From assembly GCA_938045195.1 (NCBI GenBank), contig CALINC010000139.1, forward strand, positions 40,977 to 104,976: DNA of 64,000 nt, given 5' to 3'. The position numbers and the translations under genes are program-made. Position 1 is the stretch's first letter; each line of letters starts with the position of its first letter. The notes below the pieces were generated by a model, which had not been told where the DNA came from, did not search any database, and saw nothing but the letters and a program-made list of their open reading frames with translations. Source of the DNA: an uncultured Treponema sp. (GTDB lineage Bacteria > Spirochaetota > Spirochaetia > Treponematales > Treponemataceae). This document shows positions 18,441-25,605 of this stretch, one piece after another.

Positions 18441-20066
18441 ATGGAGTGGTGGAAAAAAGAAGTTATCTATCAAATTTATCCTCGAAGTTTTTGCGATTCA
18501 AACAATGACGGTATTGGGGACATAAACGGTATTATTTCAAAATTGCCGTATTTAAAAGACTTAGGCATCGGTGCACTTTGGATTTCTCCGGTAACCTGTT
18601 CACCGGATTTTGATAACGGTTATGATGTTTCGGACTATTGCAATATCGATCCTAAATTCGGAACTATCGGCGACTATAAAAAGCTCGTAAAAGAAGCGAA
18701 AAAATTCGGTATAAAAATAATTATGGATTTGGTAATAAATCATACCAGTTATATGCACAAATGGTTTATTGAGTCGAAAAAAAAAGACTCTCCATATCAT
18801 GATTATTATATATGGAAAGAACCGAAAATAATCAACGGAAAAAAATATCCGCCTAATAATTGGGATAGCATTTTTTTAGGTTCCGCATGGAAATATTGTG
18901 AAGAAAACGGTTTATATTATCTTCATCTTTTTACCGAGCAGCAGCCCGACTTGAATTATCATAACCCTAAAGTTATTGAAGAAGTAAAAAGAATTTTAAA
19001 ATTTTGGCTTGATATAGGAGTTGCCGGTTTTAGATGCGACGTTATAAATTTAATATATAAAACTTCTTATAATGACGGAAAAAAGAAACGTGCAAAAACC
19101 GGAAGCGAATTTTATCTTTCTCAAAAGGGAAGCCACGATATTTTAAAAGAACTTAATCGTGAGGTTTTAAAACCGTATGGTGCTTTTACCGTAGGAGAAA
19201 CTATGGATGTTGCTCTGGAGGACGCGAAGTTATTTACGCAAGATGAATTAACACTTGTATTCCCGTTTGAACACACAAGCGTAGATTGTTGGTTTAACTT
19301 GCCTGTGTTTAAGCGCAAATATAATCCCCAACGGATGATAAACACATTAAAAAAATGGCAGCTTAAAATGCCGTGGACACCTATATTTTTTGAAAATCAT
19401 GATCAAACCCGTTCCGTTTCGCGTTTCGGGAATACAACGCAATATTATAAAGAAAGCGTAAAAATGCTCGCAACGGTTTTGCTTACATTAAAAGGAACTC
19501 CCTTTATTTATCAAGGAGAAGAAATAGGAATTCCGAATACGAAGTTTTTAAATATTGATGAAATAAATGACGTTGCAACCAAAAATATATTTTTAATGTT
19601 TAGAAAGATGCACTTTAGTAAAAAGCAGGCTTTTAAATTTGCAATGAATTACGGGCGCGATAATTCCCGTACTCCCATTCCATGGGATAATTCCGAAAAC
19701 GGAGGTTTTTCTAAAGTAAAACCATGGCTCCGCACAACCGATACTTATCAAACAATAAATGTAAAAAACAACTTGGAAGAAGTTGATTCATGCTTTAATT
19801 ATTATAAAAAATTAATTGCGTTAAGAAATACCAAAGAAATTTTACAAACAGGCGATATTGAATTTATCAATGCCGGAAAAAATATTTTTGCGTATTACCG
19901 AATATTAAATGGTGATAAAATACTCGTTTTATGTAATATGTCCGATAAGAATGTAAAGTTAAAAATTACAATTTCGGGGCAGCCTATTTTATTCAATTAT
20001 AAAAATTTTAGAATGAATGAAAAATATTTACGTCCTTATGAGGCTGTTATTTTTGAATTATTATAA
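18441..20066 (+). CDS. GH13 alpha-glucosidase (oligo-1,6-glucosidase-like)
   Basis: The protein has 541 aa. The N-terminus WWKKEVIYQIYPRSF and the GIGDINGI segment are typical of GH13 enzymes acting on isomaltose-type or trehalose-phosphate substrates. Catalytic residues are in place: nucleophile D200 in FRCDV, acid/base E253 in TVGE, and transition-state Asp D321 in ENHDQTR. QPDLNYHNP replaces the usual QPDLNWENP. No signal peptide, so it acts on internal alpha-glucosides. AAAGGAG lies before the ATG. It is co-oriented with the peptidase gene and probably co-transcribed. Whether it prefers 1,6-, 1,4- or phosphorylated substrates cannot be told by eye. Confidence 0.92.
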   Translation: MEWWKKEVIYQIYPRSFCDSNNDGIGDINGIISKLPYLKDLGIGALWISPVTCSPDFDNGYDVSDYCNIDPKFGTIGDYKKLVKEAKKFGIKIIMDLVINHTSYMHKWFIESKKKDSPYHDYYIWKEPKIINGKKYPPNNWDSIFLGSAWKYCEENGLYYLHLFTEQQPDLNYHNPKVIEEVKRILKFWLDIGVAGFRCDVINLIYKTSYNDGKKKRAKTGSEFYLSQKGSHDILKELNREVLKPYGAFTVGETMDVALEDAKLFTQDELTLVFPFEHTSVDCWFNLPVFKRKYNPQRMINTLKKWQLKMPWTPIFFENHDQTRSVSRFGNTTQYYKESVKMLATVLLTLKGTPFIYQGEEIGIPNTKFLNIDEINDVATKNIFLMFRKMHFSKKQAFKFAMNYGRDNSRTPIPWDNSENGGFSKVKPWLRTTDTYQTINVKNNLEEVDSCFNYYKKLIALRNTKEILQTGDIEFINAGKNIFAYYRILNGDKILVLCNMSDKNVKLKITISGQPILFNYKNFRMNEKYLRPYEAVIFELL

Positions 20067-20086
20067 TGCACCCATTTATAATAACA

Positions 20087-20114
20087 TCCCCCGCTATTGA
20101 TTATTAAAAAGCGG
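20087..20114. terminator. Hairpin between convergent genes, possible terminator
   Basis: CCCGCT and AGCGGG form a 6-bp stem with a 15-nt AT-rich loop, 22 bp after the glucosidase stop, in the gap between it and the convergent ferritin gene. The T-tract is poor, so termination is uncertain. Confidence 0.4.
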
Positions 20115-20128
20115 GAGACGTTAAATCA

Positions 20129-20200
20129 TAAAATCAACAACCCCGGCGCAGAGCGTACGTTGCGCAGCAACAGGGTATTAAACTCTCCGCACGAATAAAC
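20129..20200 (-). repeat. Dispersed intergenic element, copy B (short form)
   Basis: On the minus strand it runs from GTTTATTCGTGCGG to GGGGTTGTTGATTTTA, 72 bp, with the core GTTGC-TGC-GCAAC hairpin and CGTACG. Its first base is the last base of the ferritin stop codon, so it directly abuts the end of that gene and reads in the same direction. Confidence 0.88.
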
Positions 20201-20685
20201 TATTTGCGTTCACCTAGTTCTTTATCCAAAAAGAGCAATGCAGTATTATCATCGATAAATTTAAATTTATCTAAAATTTCATCTACATTTGCTTCTTCTT
20301 CAACTTGTTCGGTAATAAACCACTGCAAAAAAACTTGTGTTTTAAAATCTTTTTCTGCAAGAGCAAGCTCATATAATTTATTTATGGAATCCGTTACTGT
20401 TTTCTCATGCTTTAAGACAAGTTCAAAAACTTCTTGAGCTTTCCCGTATTCGGTTTTAGGAGCTTCCAATCTTCCGAGTGCTGGCTTTGAACCTGCGTCA
20501 AAAAGGAAGTTGTAAATCTTCATAGCATGTTCCATTTCTTCTTGAGCCTGTTTGTGCATCCATCGGGAAAAACCGCGTAATCCTTCAGCTTCAAAATGAG
20601 TTGCCATTCCCAAATATAAATAAGCTGAAGCCATTTCCTTATTAATTTGTTCATTTAAAGCTTTTGCTAATTTTTCGTTAAACAT
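20200..20685 (-). CDS. ftn: Ferritin (non-haem, FtnA type)
   Basis: The protein has 161 aa from ATG 20685, behind AAGGAG; longer frames upstream run through the promoter. Ferroxidase ligands match FtnA numbering: E17, E50 and H53 (EEMEHAMKIY), with later Glu and Gln in the HEKTV and QWFITEQVEEE helices. The enzyme oxidises ferrous iron and stores it as mineral in a 24-mer in the cytoplasm. It follows the CbiA-like gene but has its own promoter, whose spacer carries an inverted repeat that could be an iron- or redox-responsive operator. A short dispersed element lies immediately after its stop. Confidence 0.95.
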   Translation of the reverse strand: MFNEKLAKALNEQINKEMASAYLYLGMATHFEAEGLRGFSRWMHKQAQEEMEHAMKIYNFLFDAGSKPALGRLEAPKTEYGKAQEVFELVLKHEKTVTDSINKLYELALAEKDFKTQVFLQWFITEQVEEEANVDEILDKFKFIDDNTALLFLDKELGERK

Positions 20686-20707
20686 AAAAATCTCCTTAGT
20701 TCTTAAT

Positions 20708-20736
20708 AAGATAATACTATTCCGAATAATAGTCAA
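20708..20736 (-). promoter_or_regulatory. Ferritin promoter with inverted repeat in its spacer
   Basis: On the minus strand TTGACT (20736-20731) and TATCTT (20713-20708) are 17 nt apart; the -35 overlaps the stop codon of the upstream gene. ACTATT (20716-20721) and AATAGT (20728-20733) form a perfect 6+6 inverted repeat around 6 nt, covering the spacer and touching the -35. That is a natural place for a repressor. Confidence 0.65.
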
Positions 20737-22019
20737 GATAAATCTTTTATCGATTCAATGCAAGAGAGAAAATGTATATTTTGAAATATTGCGAGCGTAT
20801 TTTTATAATTATAACCGTCATAAAATATCTCGGTATTTTTAGGTTTTGTTATTTTAAAAACCGGTTTTTCATCGGTGATTGCCTTGGATTTATGATATTC
20901 GGCAGCGGGGATAATTGCACCGCTCTTACCTAAAAATAAATCTTGAGTGCATTCCATAAATTTATAACCGAAATTATGCAGCCTCTTTGTGCTTTCAACG
21001 CTCCCTTTAAAAATTCCGCACATATCGGCTCCGTCAAATTGTTCAAACAAATAGGATGCAGATTCTCCCTCTGCTAAAATATAACCGCCTTTTTCGGCAA
21101 AAGATTTTACTGCTTCACACATTTTTTTATTTGCCGAAAGCTGCCGGGCAAACGGTTTAATATTTCCGCTGCCCAAATATAAAAAATCGCAAGCGGGCAG
21201 CTCTTTATCTTTTAACGGTGAAAAATATTCTAGATTGCCCAATGTATTAAGTAAGAATATATTTTCGGAATAATATAAATTAATAGCCGCATCCAAAGCT
21301 ACTGCCGTTTTAATTTTTTTTCCGCTATTGTATTTTTTTAATTGTTTTATTTCAGTTTCTTTAAACAGTTGAATTACATTATCAATATCTATATTTGTAT
21401 TTACCGTGCTATCGAGTAAATTTAAAAAATTTAAATCCATTAGTTTATCATTAAGACTAAGCCCCAATCCTGTTTCTTCAATTTTTAATTTTTCTTCATT
21501 TGGGAAAAAACCTAATACATTTAAACCGAGAGTTTCCTCAATCATATTTTTATAAAGCAGAAACATTTTTTCATTTATTTTATTTAGAATAATTGCGCAA
21601 ATTCTTCCTGAAGCAAAATCCAGCATTCCTTTTAACTTAGGAATCATCGTAAACATTTCACCCATAGGCGTGTATACTAAAATAATATTTATGTCCAATT
21701 CTTCCGCTGCCGAAAAAGAAGAATTTTCAAAAGAAGTGCCGATACCGTCGAAACAGCCCATAACCCCCTCAATAATCGCATATTCGGAACCGGTAAAACT
21801 TAAAGCTGTACGTACGCCTTGCTTACCCATCATAAATAAATCAATATTTCCGGCTGGTTTCCCCGAAGCTTTTTCCAAGATTTTTCTGTCAACTTGGTCG
21901 GGACCTGTTTTAAAACCGGATATATCAAATCCTCTTTTTTTTAAAGAATAAAGAAGTGCTGCCGAAATAATTGTTTTTCCTGAGTTACTGTTCGGAGCGG
22001 AAATCATCAGAGCTTTCAT
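20733..22019 (-). CDS. CbiA-like cobyrinate a,c-diamide synthase with altered glutaminase site
   Basis: The protein has 428 aa. The N-terminal half has the dethiobiotin-synthetase-like P-loop SNSGKT (11-16), GFKTGPDQVD (usually GPDYID), an IIEGVMGCFDG strand and an IILNK motif, all CbiA-like. The C-terminal glutamine amidotransferase domain keeps an EYHKSKA segment near the expected histidine, but at the nucleophile the usual AECGG is AEGES (Gly 318). The glutaminase Cys is therefore missing. It may use free ammonia, use another glutaminase, or have a different role. Its ATG is one base after the cbiK stop, so the two are translationally coupled. A related pair (CfbA/CfbB) acts in F430 synthesis in methanogens. 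Confidence 0.8.
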   Translation of the reverse strand: MKALMISAPNSNSGKTIISAALLYSLKKRGFDISGFKTGPDQVDRKILEKASGKPAGNIDLFMMGKQGVRTALSFTGSEYAIIEGVMGCFDGIGTSFENSSFSAAEELDINIILVYTPMGEMFTMIPKLKGMLDFASGRICAIILNKINEKMFLLYKNMIEETLGLNVLGFFPNEEKLKIEETGLGLSLNDKLMDLNFLNLLDSTVNTNIDIDNVIQLFKETEIKQLKKYNSGKKIKTAVALDAAINLYYSENIFLLNTLGNLEYFSPLKDKELPACDFLYLGSGNIKPFARQLSANKKMCEAVKSFAEKGGYILAEGESASYLFEQFDGADMCGIFKGSVESTKRLHNFGYKFMECTQDLFLGKSGAIIPAAEYHKSKAITDEKPVFKITKPKNTEIFYDGYNYKNTLAIFQNIHFLSCIESIKDLS

Positions 22020-22020
22020 T

Positions 22021-22779
22021 TTAATTATTTTTATGATTGGTAATCGTATTTTCCAATGAGGTAAAAATTAATTCACGTATTTTAGAAGATTCTCCTAAAC
22101 CTCTTAATACGGGATATACCGTGTAATTATTTTGTTTTAAAATTTGTTTCCAGCTTTCAGCTTCATCTCCTGCCATGTCGTTTTGTGCATGATCTCCTGC
22201 AACAAACATAAAAGGATAAAGATAAACATCTCTTATCTTCTTTTTTTCAAGGTGCGGCAAAATGTCTTGAATGGTTTTTGTCCCCTCAACCGTTCCGATA
22301 AAAAAGTTGTTGTAGTTCTTCTCTTGAATTTTCCGCTCAAGAATATCATAGAATTTATCGGCGGCATGGTATGAGCCGTGTCCCATAAAAATTGCTGCGG
22401 TGTTTTCAGGTAATTGCCGTAATTCGAGGGCTGCTATAATTTTTTCAAAATCTGCACCTTCATGTAAAAGCGTTTTTCCTAAAATGCAATTTTGAATTTT
22501 CAGTTTATCATATTCTGCACCCGGTATAATATGCGTCGGCTGAATATAAATTTCAGTAAACCCTTGCTTTAAAAGGTTATCTACCGCTTCTTGTGGTGAA
22601 GCAATAATAAGCCCATCCCGTTTTTTTAAAATAGAGCGGACGATATTTGAAGTATATGCCGCTACCACAGTAAAATTGCTAAACCTAATGCAGGCTTCAT
22701 TTTCAATACGTTCAATAGTTTTACTTCGTGTTTCGGGATAACTTGTTCCGAAACTAGCCAATATAATTGCCTTTTTCAT
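22021..22779 (-). CDS. cbiK: Anaerobic cobalt chelatase, CbiK type
   Basis: The protein has 252 aa, taking ATG 22779. It begins with the chelatase motif MKKAIILASFGTSYPETR. Metal-site histidines are H134 (MGHGS) and H197 (AGDHAQNDM), at the places where CbiK has its two histidines. It would insert cobalt (or another divalent metal) into sirohydrochlorin or a related tetrapyrrole. No signal peptide was found, so it is cytoplasmic. A strong promoter ends 7 nt before the ATG and no ribosome site is visible, which predicts a leaderless message. No other corrin-ring synthesis genes are in the window, so it may serve a salvage or partial pathway. Confidence 0.9.
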   Translation of the reverse strand: MKKAIILASFGTSYPETRSKTIERIENEACIRFSNFTVVAAYTSNIVRSILKKRDGLIIASPQEAVDNLLKQGFTEIYIQPTHIIPGAEYDKLKIQNCILGKTLLHEGADFEKIIAALELRQLPENTAAIFMGHGSYHAADKFYDILERKIQEKNYNNFFIGTVEGTKTIQDILPHLEKKKIRDVYLYPFMFVAGDHAQNDMAGDEAESWKQILKQNNYTVYPVLRGLGESSKIRELIFTSLENTITNHKNN

Positions 22780-22786
22780 AATTCTA

Positions 22787-22815
22787 ATTATAATACATAC
22801 TAAACTTAAATGCAA
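22787..22815 (-). promoter_or_regulatory. Promoter of cbiK, predicted leaderless
   Basis: On the minus strand TTGCAT (22815-22810) and TATAAT (22792-22787) are exactly 17 nt apart. Only 7 nt separate the -10 from the cbiK ATG, so transcription should start at or next to the A of the ATG. Confidence 0.75.
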
Positions 22816-22853
22816 GAGAATATGTTAAATTTAAAATGCGTGTATGAAAAGTT

Positions 22854-23786
22854 TTATATGTGCATTTTTTCTTTAATCCGCGGGTCAATTAAAGCATAGG
22901 CAATATCTACACAAATCAGAGAAACAATATACAAAGAAGAAATAAAGATTGTAAGCCCCATTACCATCGTATAATCTCTTTCCGAAATTGAACGTACAAA
23001 ATACGAACCCAATCCGGGTACGGAAAAAATATTTTCAACAATAAATGTTCCGGTAAATGCAAAAGCTATTTGCGGACCAAGAATTGTAATAATAGGCAAA
23101 GAAACATTTCTTAAAATATGTTTTTTAATAATTCTGCTTTTAGAAGCTCCTTTTGCGCGTGCAGTTAAAATATAATCTTGATTGATAATGTCCAAATAAT
23201 TTGCACGCATATAGCGCGAATATTTTGCAATAGGACCGACTGCTAAAGCAATTGAAGGGAGAACCGTATGTTTAAAGTCTCCCCAGCCCGTTATCGGCAG
23301 CAGATTTTTTTTTATCCCGAAAAAATATTGAAGAAGTTGTGCAAGAACAAAACTCGGAATTGAAATACCGATGACGGCAACTAAAATAACAGCATAATCG
23401 AAATTTTTTCCGCGGTTTGCAGCCGCAAAAATTCCGAATGAAAGACCTATTATAGTTCCGGTTAATAAGGCTTGCAGACCGAGTCTTGCCGAAACAGGGG
23501 CATGAGTTTTAATTACATCGGTAACGCTTCTTCCTCTATAATAAAGAGAGGCTCCAAGATCGCCGCGTGTAAAAATATTTTTCCAAAATAAGAAATATTG
23601 CGTATACAGCGGTTTATTATATCCGTACTCCGAATACAATTCTTCACGGCGCGTTTCCGGTAAATTTTCCGCAATAGTTTCTATAGGATTACCCGGAATT
23701 ATATGCACCAAAAAAAAAGTAATACTCGCAATTATAAATATTGTAAAAATTCCATATAAGATACGTTGAATAATAAACCTCAACAT
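22854..23786 (-). CDS. DppB/NikB-type ABC transporter permease, orphan
   Basis: The protein has 310 aa from ATG 23786, behind AAAGGAAT; a longer reading frame upstream overlaps the divergent methylase gene and is not credible. It starts MLRFIIQRILYG, then has the conserved FLVHIIPGNP segment, about six membrane spans, and an EAA-type loop (RAKGASKSRIIKKHILRN) that contacts the ATPase. This is the B permease of peptide or nickel importers. No C permease, ATPases or binding protein adjoin it; the next gene downstream, cbiK, has its own promoter. The partners must lie elsewhere, or the gene is a remnant. Metal uptake is conceivable from its neighbours but unsupported. Confidence 0.88.
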   Translation of the reverse strand: MLRFIIQRILYGIFTIFIIASITFFLVHIIPGNPIETIAENLPETRREELYSEYGYNKPLYTQYFLFWKNIFTRGDLGASLYYRGRSVTDVIKTHAPVSARLGLQALLTGTIIGLSFGIFAAANRGKNFDYAVILVAVIGISIPSFVLAQLLQYFFGIKKNLLPITGWGDFKHTVLPSIALAVGPIAKYSRYMRANYLDIINQDYILTARAKGASKSRIIKKHILRNVSLPIITILGPQIAFAFTGTFIVENIFSVPGLGSYFVRSISERDYTMVMGLTIFISSLYIVSLICVDIAYALIDPRIKEKMHI

Positions 23787-23833
23787 TTGTAGAATTCCTT
23801 TGAGCCTATACCATATCATAAAATTAAAAAAAA

Positions 23834-23842
23834 TGATATACT
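23834..23842 (+). promoter_or_regulatory. Extended -10 promoter of the RlmL-like gene
   Basis: TGATATACT fits an extended -10 (TG-n-TATACT at 23837-23842) with no good -35. Only 11 nt lie between it and the ATG at 23854, so the leader would be about 4 nt, and no ribosome site is visible. Confidence 0.4.
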
Positions 23843-23853
23843 CATATATTATT

Positions 23854-25056
23854 ATGAATGACTTTATTGCTTTATGTGCAGTCGGGGCAGAACCCGTTCT
23901 AACAAATGAATTAAAACTTTCGGGGTTTAAACCGTACAATAGATTACCGGGACGTGTGTTTTTTACTTCTCCTGAGCCGGATATTTTTCTCGCAATGTTC
24001 AAGGCTAATTATTTTTTGCGTACCGCCGATAGAATCTTTTTGCTTATTAACACGGCAAAAGCTGAAAATTTTGACGAACTGTTTTCACTTATATTTTCAA
24101 CTGATTGGCATAATTATTTTCCTAAAGATGCAAGAATTATAATCGACAAAGTACGTACTTTTAAATCGAAATTGTCTTCCGAACATGCGGTGCAATCAAT
24201 AGCGCACAAAGCCCTTTGTGAAAAACTTTGTAAAAAATGGAATATGTATTCTCTTCCGGAATCGGGAGATACATTTATTGTCCGCATTTATATAGAAAAT
24301 AATAATGTGTATGTTTGTTTAGACTTATCGGGCGAACCTCTTTATAGGCGCGGCTATAGATTAAGCGGCGGCACCGCTCCTATGCGTGAAACTCTTGCCG
24401 CCGTTTTATTGCAAATGATGCAGTGGAAAAGAAAAATTCCATTACATGACGCGTTTTGCGGTTCCGGTACAATTCCGATAGAGGCGGCTTGGTACGCGTA
24501 TAATATCCCGCCCGGAATTGCACGCAGTTTTGCTTTTGAAAAATTTGCTTGTTTTTCGCCCGAAAAATCGGCACAAATTCTAACTGAAGAAAAAGGTAAA
24601 GCCGCCGCCGCCGTACGCACTGATTGCCTTGCCCGCATCACCGGCTCGGATATTTTACCTGAAGCGGTTTCGCTTTCGAAAGCAAATGCTGAACGGGCGT
24701 GCATTATTGCAGGGCGGGCGCTCAGCGAAGCCGGCATTACGCATCATATAGACCGTCCCGATTTTATTCAATCCGATTTTACGGAACTTGAAGCTCCTTA
24801 CGGCTACGGAATACTTTTGTCAAATCCTCCATACGGCGAGCGGCTGGGCAGCGAAACCGAAGCTTTGGAATTATATGCGGCAATGGGTGATATTCCTAAA
24901 AATTTTCCAAGTTGGAAATTGGGCTTTATCACAAATAAAATACAATTTGAGAAAATATTTTGTAAAAAGAATAAAGAGGCGGTTTTAAAAAAACATATTC
25001 TCCGCGGCGGCAACATGGAAACTTGCTTATATATTTTTAATCAGCAAAAATCTTAA
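23854..25056 (+). CDS. RlmL-type THUMP-domain rRNA methyltransferase
   Basis: The protein has 400 aa from ATG 23854. An N-terminal THUMP-like RNA-binding region (to about residue 160, with YRRGYRLSGGTAPMRE at the boundary) is followed by a Rossmann methyltransferase with DAFCGSGTIPIEAA for S-adenosylmethionine binding and the N6/N2 amino-methylation motif NPPYGERLG near residue 324. Family members methylate guanine N2 in 23S rRNA (G2445-type). Only the RlmL half is present; the RlmK half fused to it in E. coli may correspond to the gene at 39774. No ribosome site is seen. It is followed by rnhA. Confidence 0.9.
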   Translation: MNDFIALCAVGAEPVLTNELKLSGFKPYNRLPGRVFFTSPEPDIFLAMFKANYFLRTADRIFLLINTAKAENFDELFSLIFSTDWHNYFPKDARIIIDKVRTFKSKLSSEHAVQSIAHKALCEKLCKKWNMYSLPESGDTFIVRIYIENNNVYVCLDLSGEPLYRRGYRLSGGTAPMRETLAAVLLQMMQWKRKIPLHDAFCGSGTIPIEAAWYAYNIPPGIARSFAFEKFACFSPEKSAQILTEEKGKAAAAVRTDCLARITGSDILPEAVSLSKANAERACIIAGRALSEAGITHHIDRPDFIQSDFTELEAPYGYGILLSNPPYGERLGSETEALELYAAMGDIPKNFPSWKLGFITNKIQFEKIFCKKNKEAVLKKHILRGGNMETCLYIFNQQKS

Positions 25057-25074
25057 TTCATATTTTTAGTCCTG

Positions 25075-25103
25075 TAGACATAGAGTTAAAAAACAATTAA
25101 AAT
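25075..25103 (+). promoter_or_regulatory. Possible promoter of rnhA, leaderless
   Basis: TAGACA at 25075-25080 and TAAAAT at 25098-25103 with 17-nt spacing, 8 nt before the rnhA ATG. Matches to consensus are moderate, but the geometry repeats that of cbiK and the MFS gene. Confidence 0.4.
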
Positions 25104-25111
25104 AAAAAAAT

Positions 25112-25573
25112 ATGACTATAGAAATTTACACTGACGGAGCTTGTTCCGGTAATCCCGGTAAAGGCGGATGGGCTTATATTATAATAGACAAGGATACCGA
25201 TACGGAAATATTCCGCGCTAACGGTGCCGAAAAAATTACAACAAACAATAAAATGGAGCTGACCGCTGTTATTAATGCCTTAAAAAAAATTCAGACGGAA
25301 CAAATTACCGGATATACAATGCTTTCTGTTTATACCGATTCGCAGTATGTTCAGCAAGGAATAAGCAGCTGGATATTAAAATGGAAAAAAAATAATTGGA
25401 AAACATCGGCTAAACAGCCGGTAAAAAACCAAGATCTCTGGCAGGAACTCGATGCTCTCTCTGCATGTCTTAATCCTAAGTGGTTTTGGGTTAGAGGACA
25501 TAGCGGTAACAAATATAATGAACTTTGCGATACTCTTGCGGTTTCTGCAATGAAGTTAGATACGCCCCGTTGA
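25112..25573 (+). CDS. rnhA: Ribonuclease HI
   Basis: The protein has 153 aa, the standard length. The start TIEIYTDGACSGNPG and the four catalytic acidic residues are present: D8, E49 (KMELTAV), D76 (YTDSQYV) and D140, with H130 in the VRGHSGN loop. It degrades RNA in RNA-DNA hybrids, removing primers and R-loops. No ribosome site precedes the ATG, and a possible promoter ends 8 nt before it. The next gene's promoter begins within its stop codon. Confidence 0.96.
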   Translation: MTIEIYTDGACSGNPGKGGWAYIIIDKDTDTEIFRANGAEKITTNNKMELTAVINALKKIQTEQITGYTMLSVYTDSQYVQQGISSWILKWKKNNWKTSAKQPVKNQDLWQELDALSACLNPKWFWVRGHSGNKYNELCDTLAVSAMKLDTPR

Positions 25574-25598
25574 GTTTTTCTTTAAAACAATATACAAT
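25570..25598 (+). promoter_or_regulatory. Promoter of the MFS-HEAT gene, predicted leaderless
   Basis: TTGAGT at 25570-25575 overlaps the rnhA stop codon. TACAAT at 25593-25598 follows after exactly 17 nt. The gap to the ATG at 25606 is 7 nt, so the transcript should start at the ATG. Confidence 0.6.
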
Positions 25599-25605
25599 AC
25601 CTTTT

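Noticed and set aside
22780..22815. A longer CbiK with 12 extra N-terminal residues
   Set aside because: The extension would be read from inside the -35/-10 region of a strong promoter, and the protein family starts at MKKAIILASFG.
23787..24002. A 72-residue N-terminal extension of the DppB-type permease
   Set aside because: It overlaps the coding start of the divergent RlmL-like gene and has no family resemblance; the family starts at the MLRFIIQRI segment behind a ribosome site.
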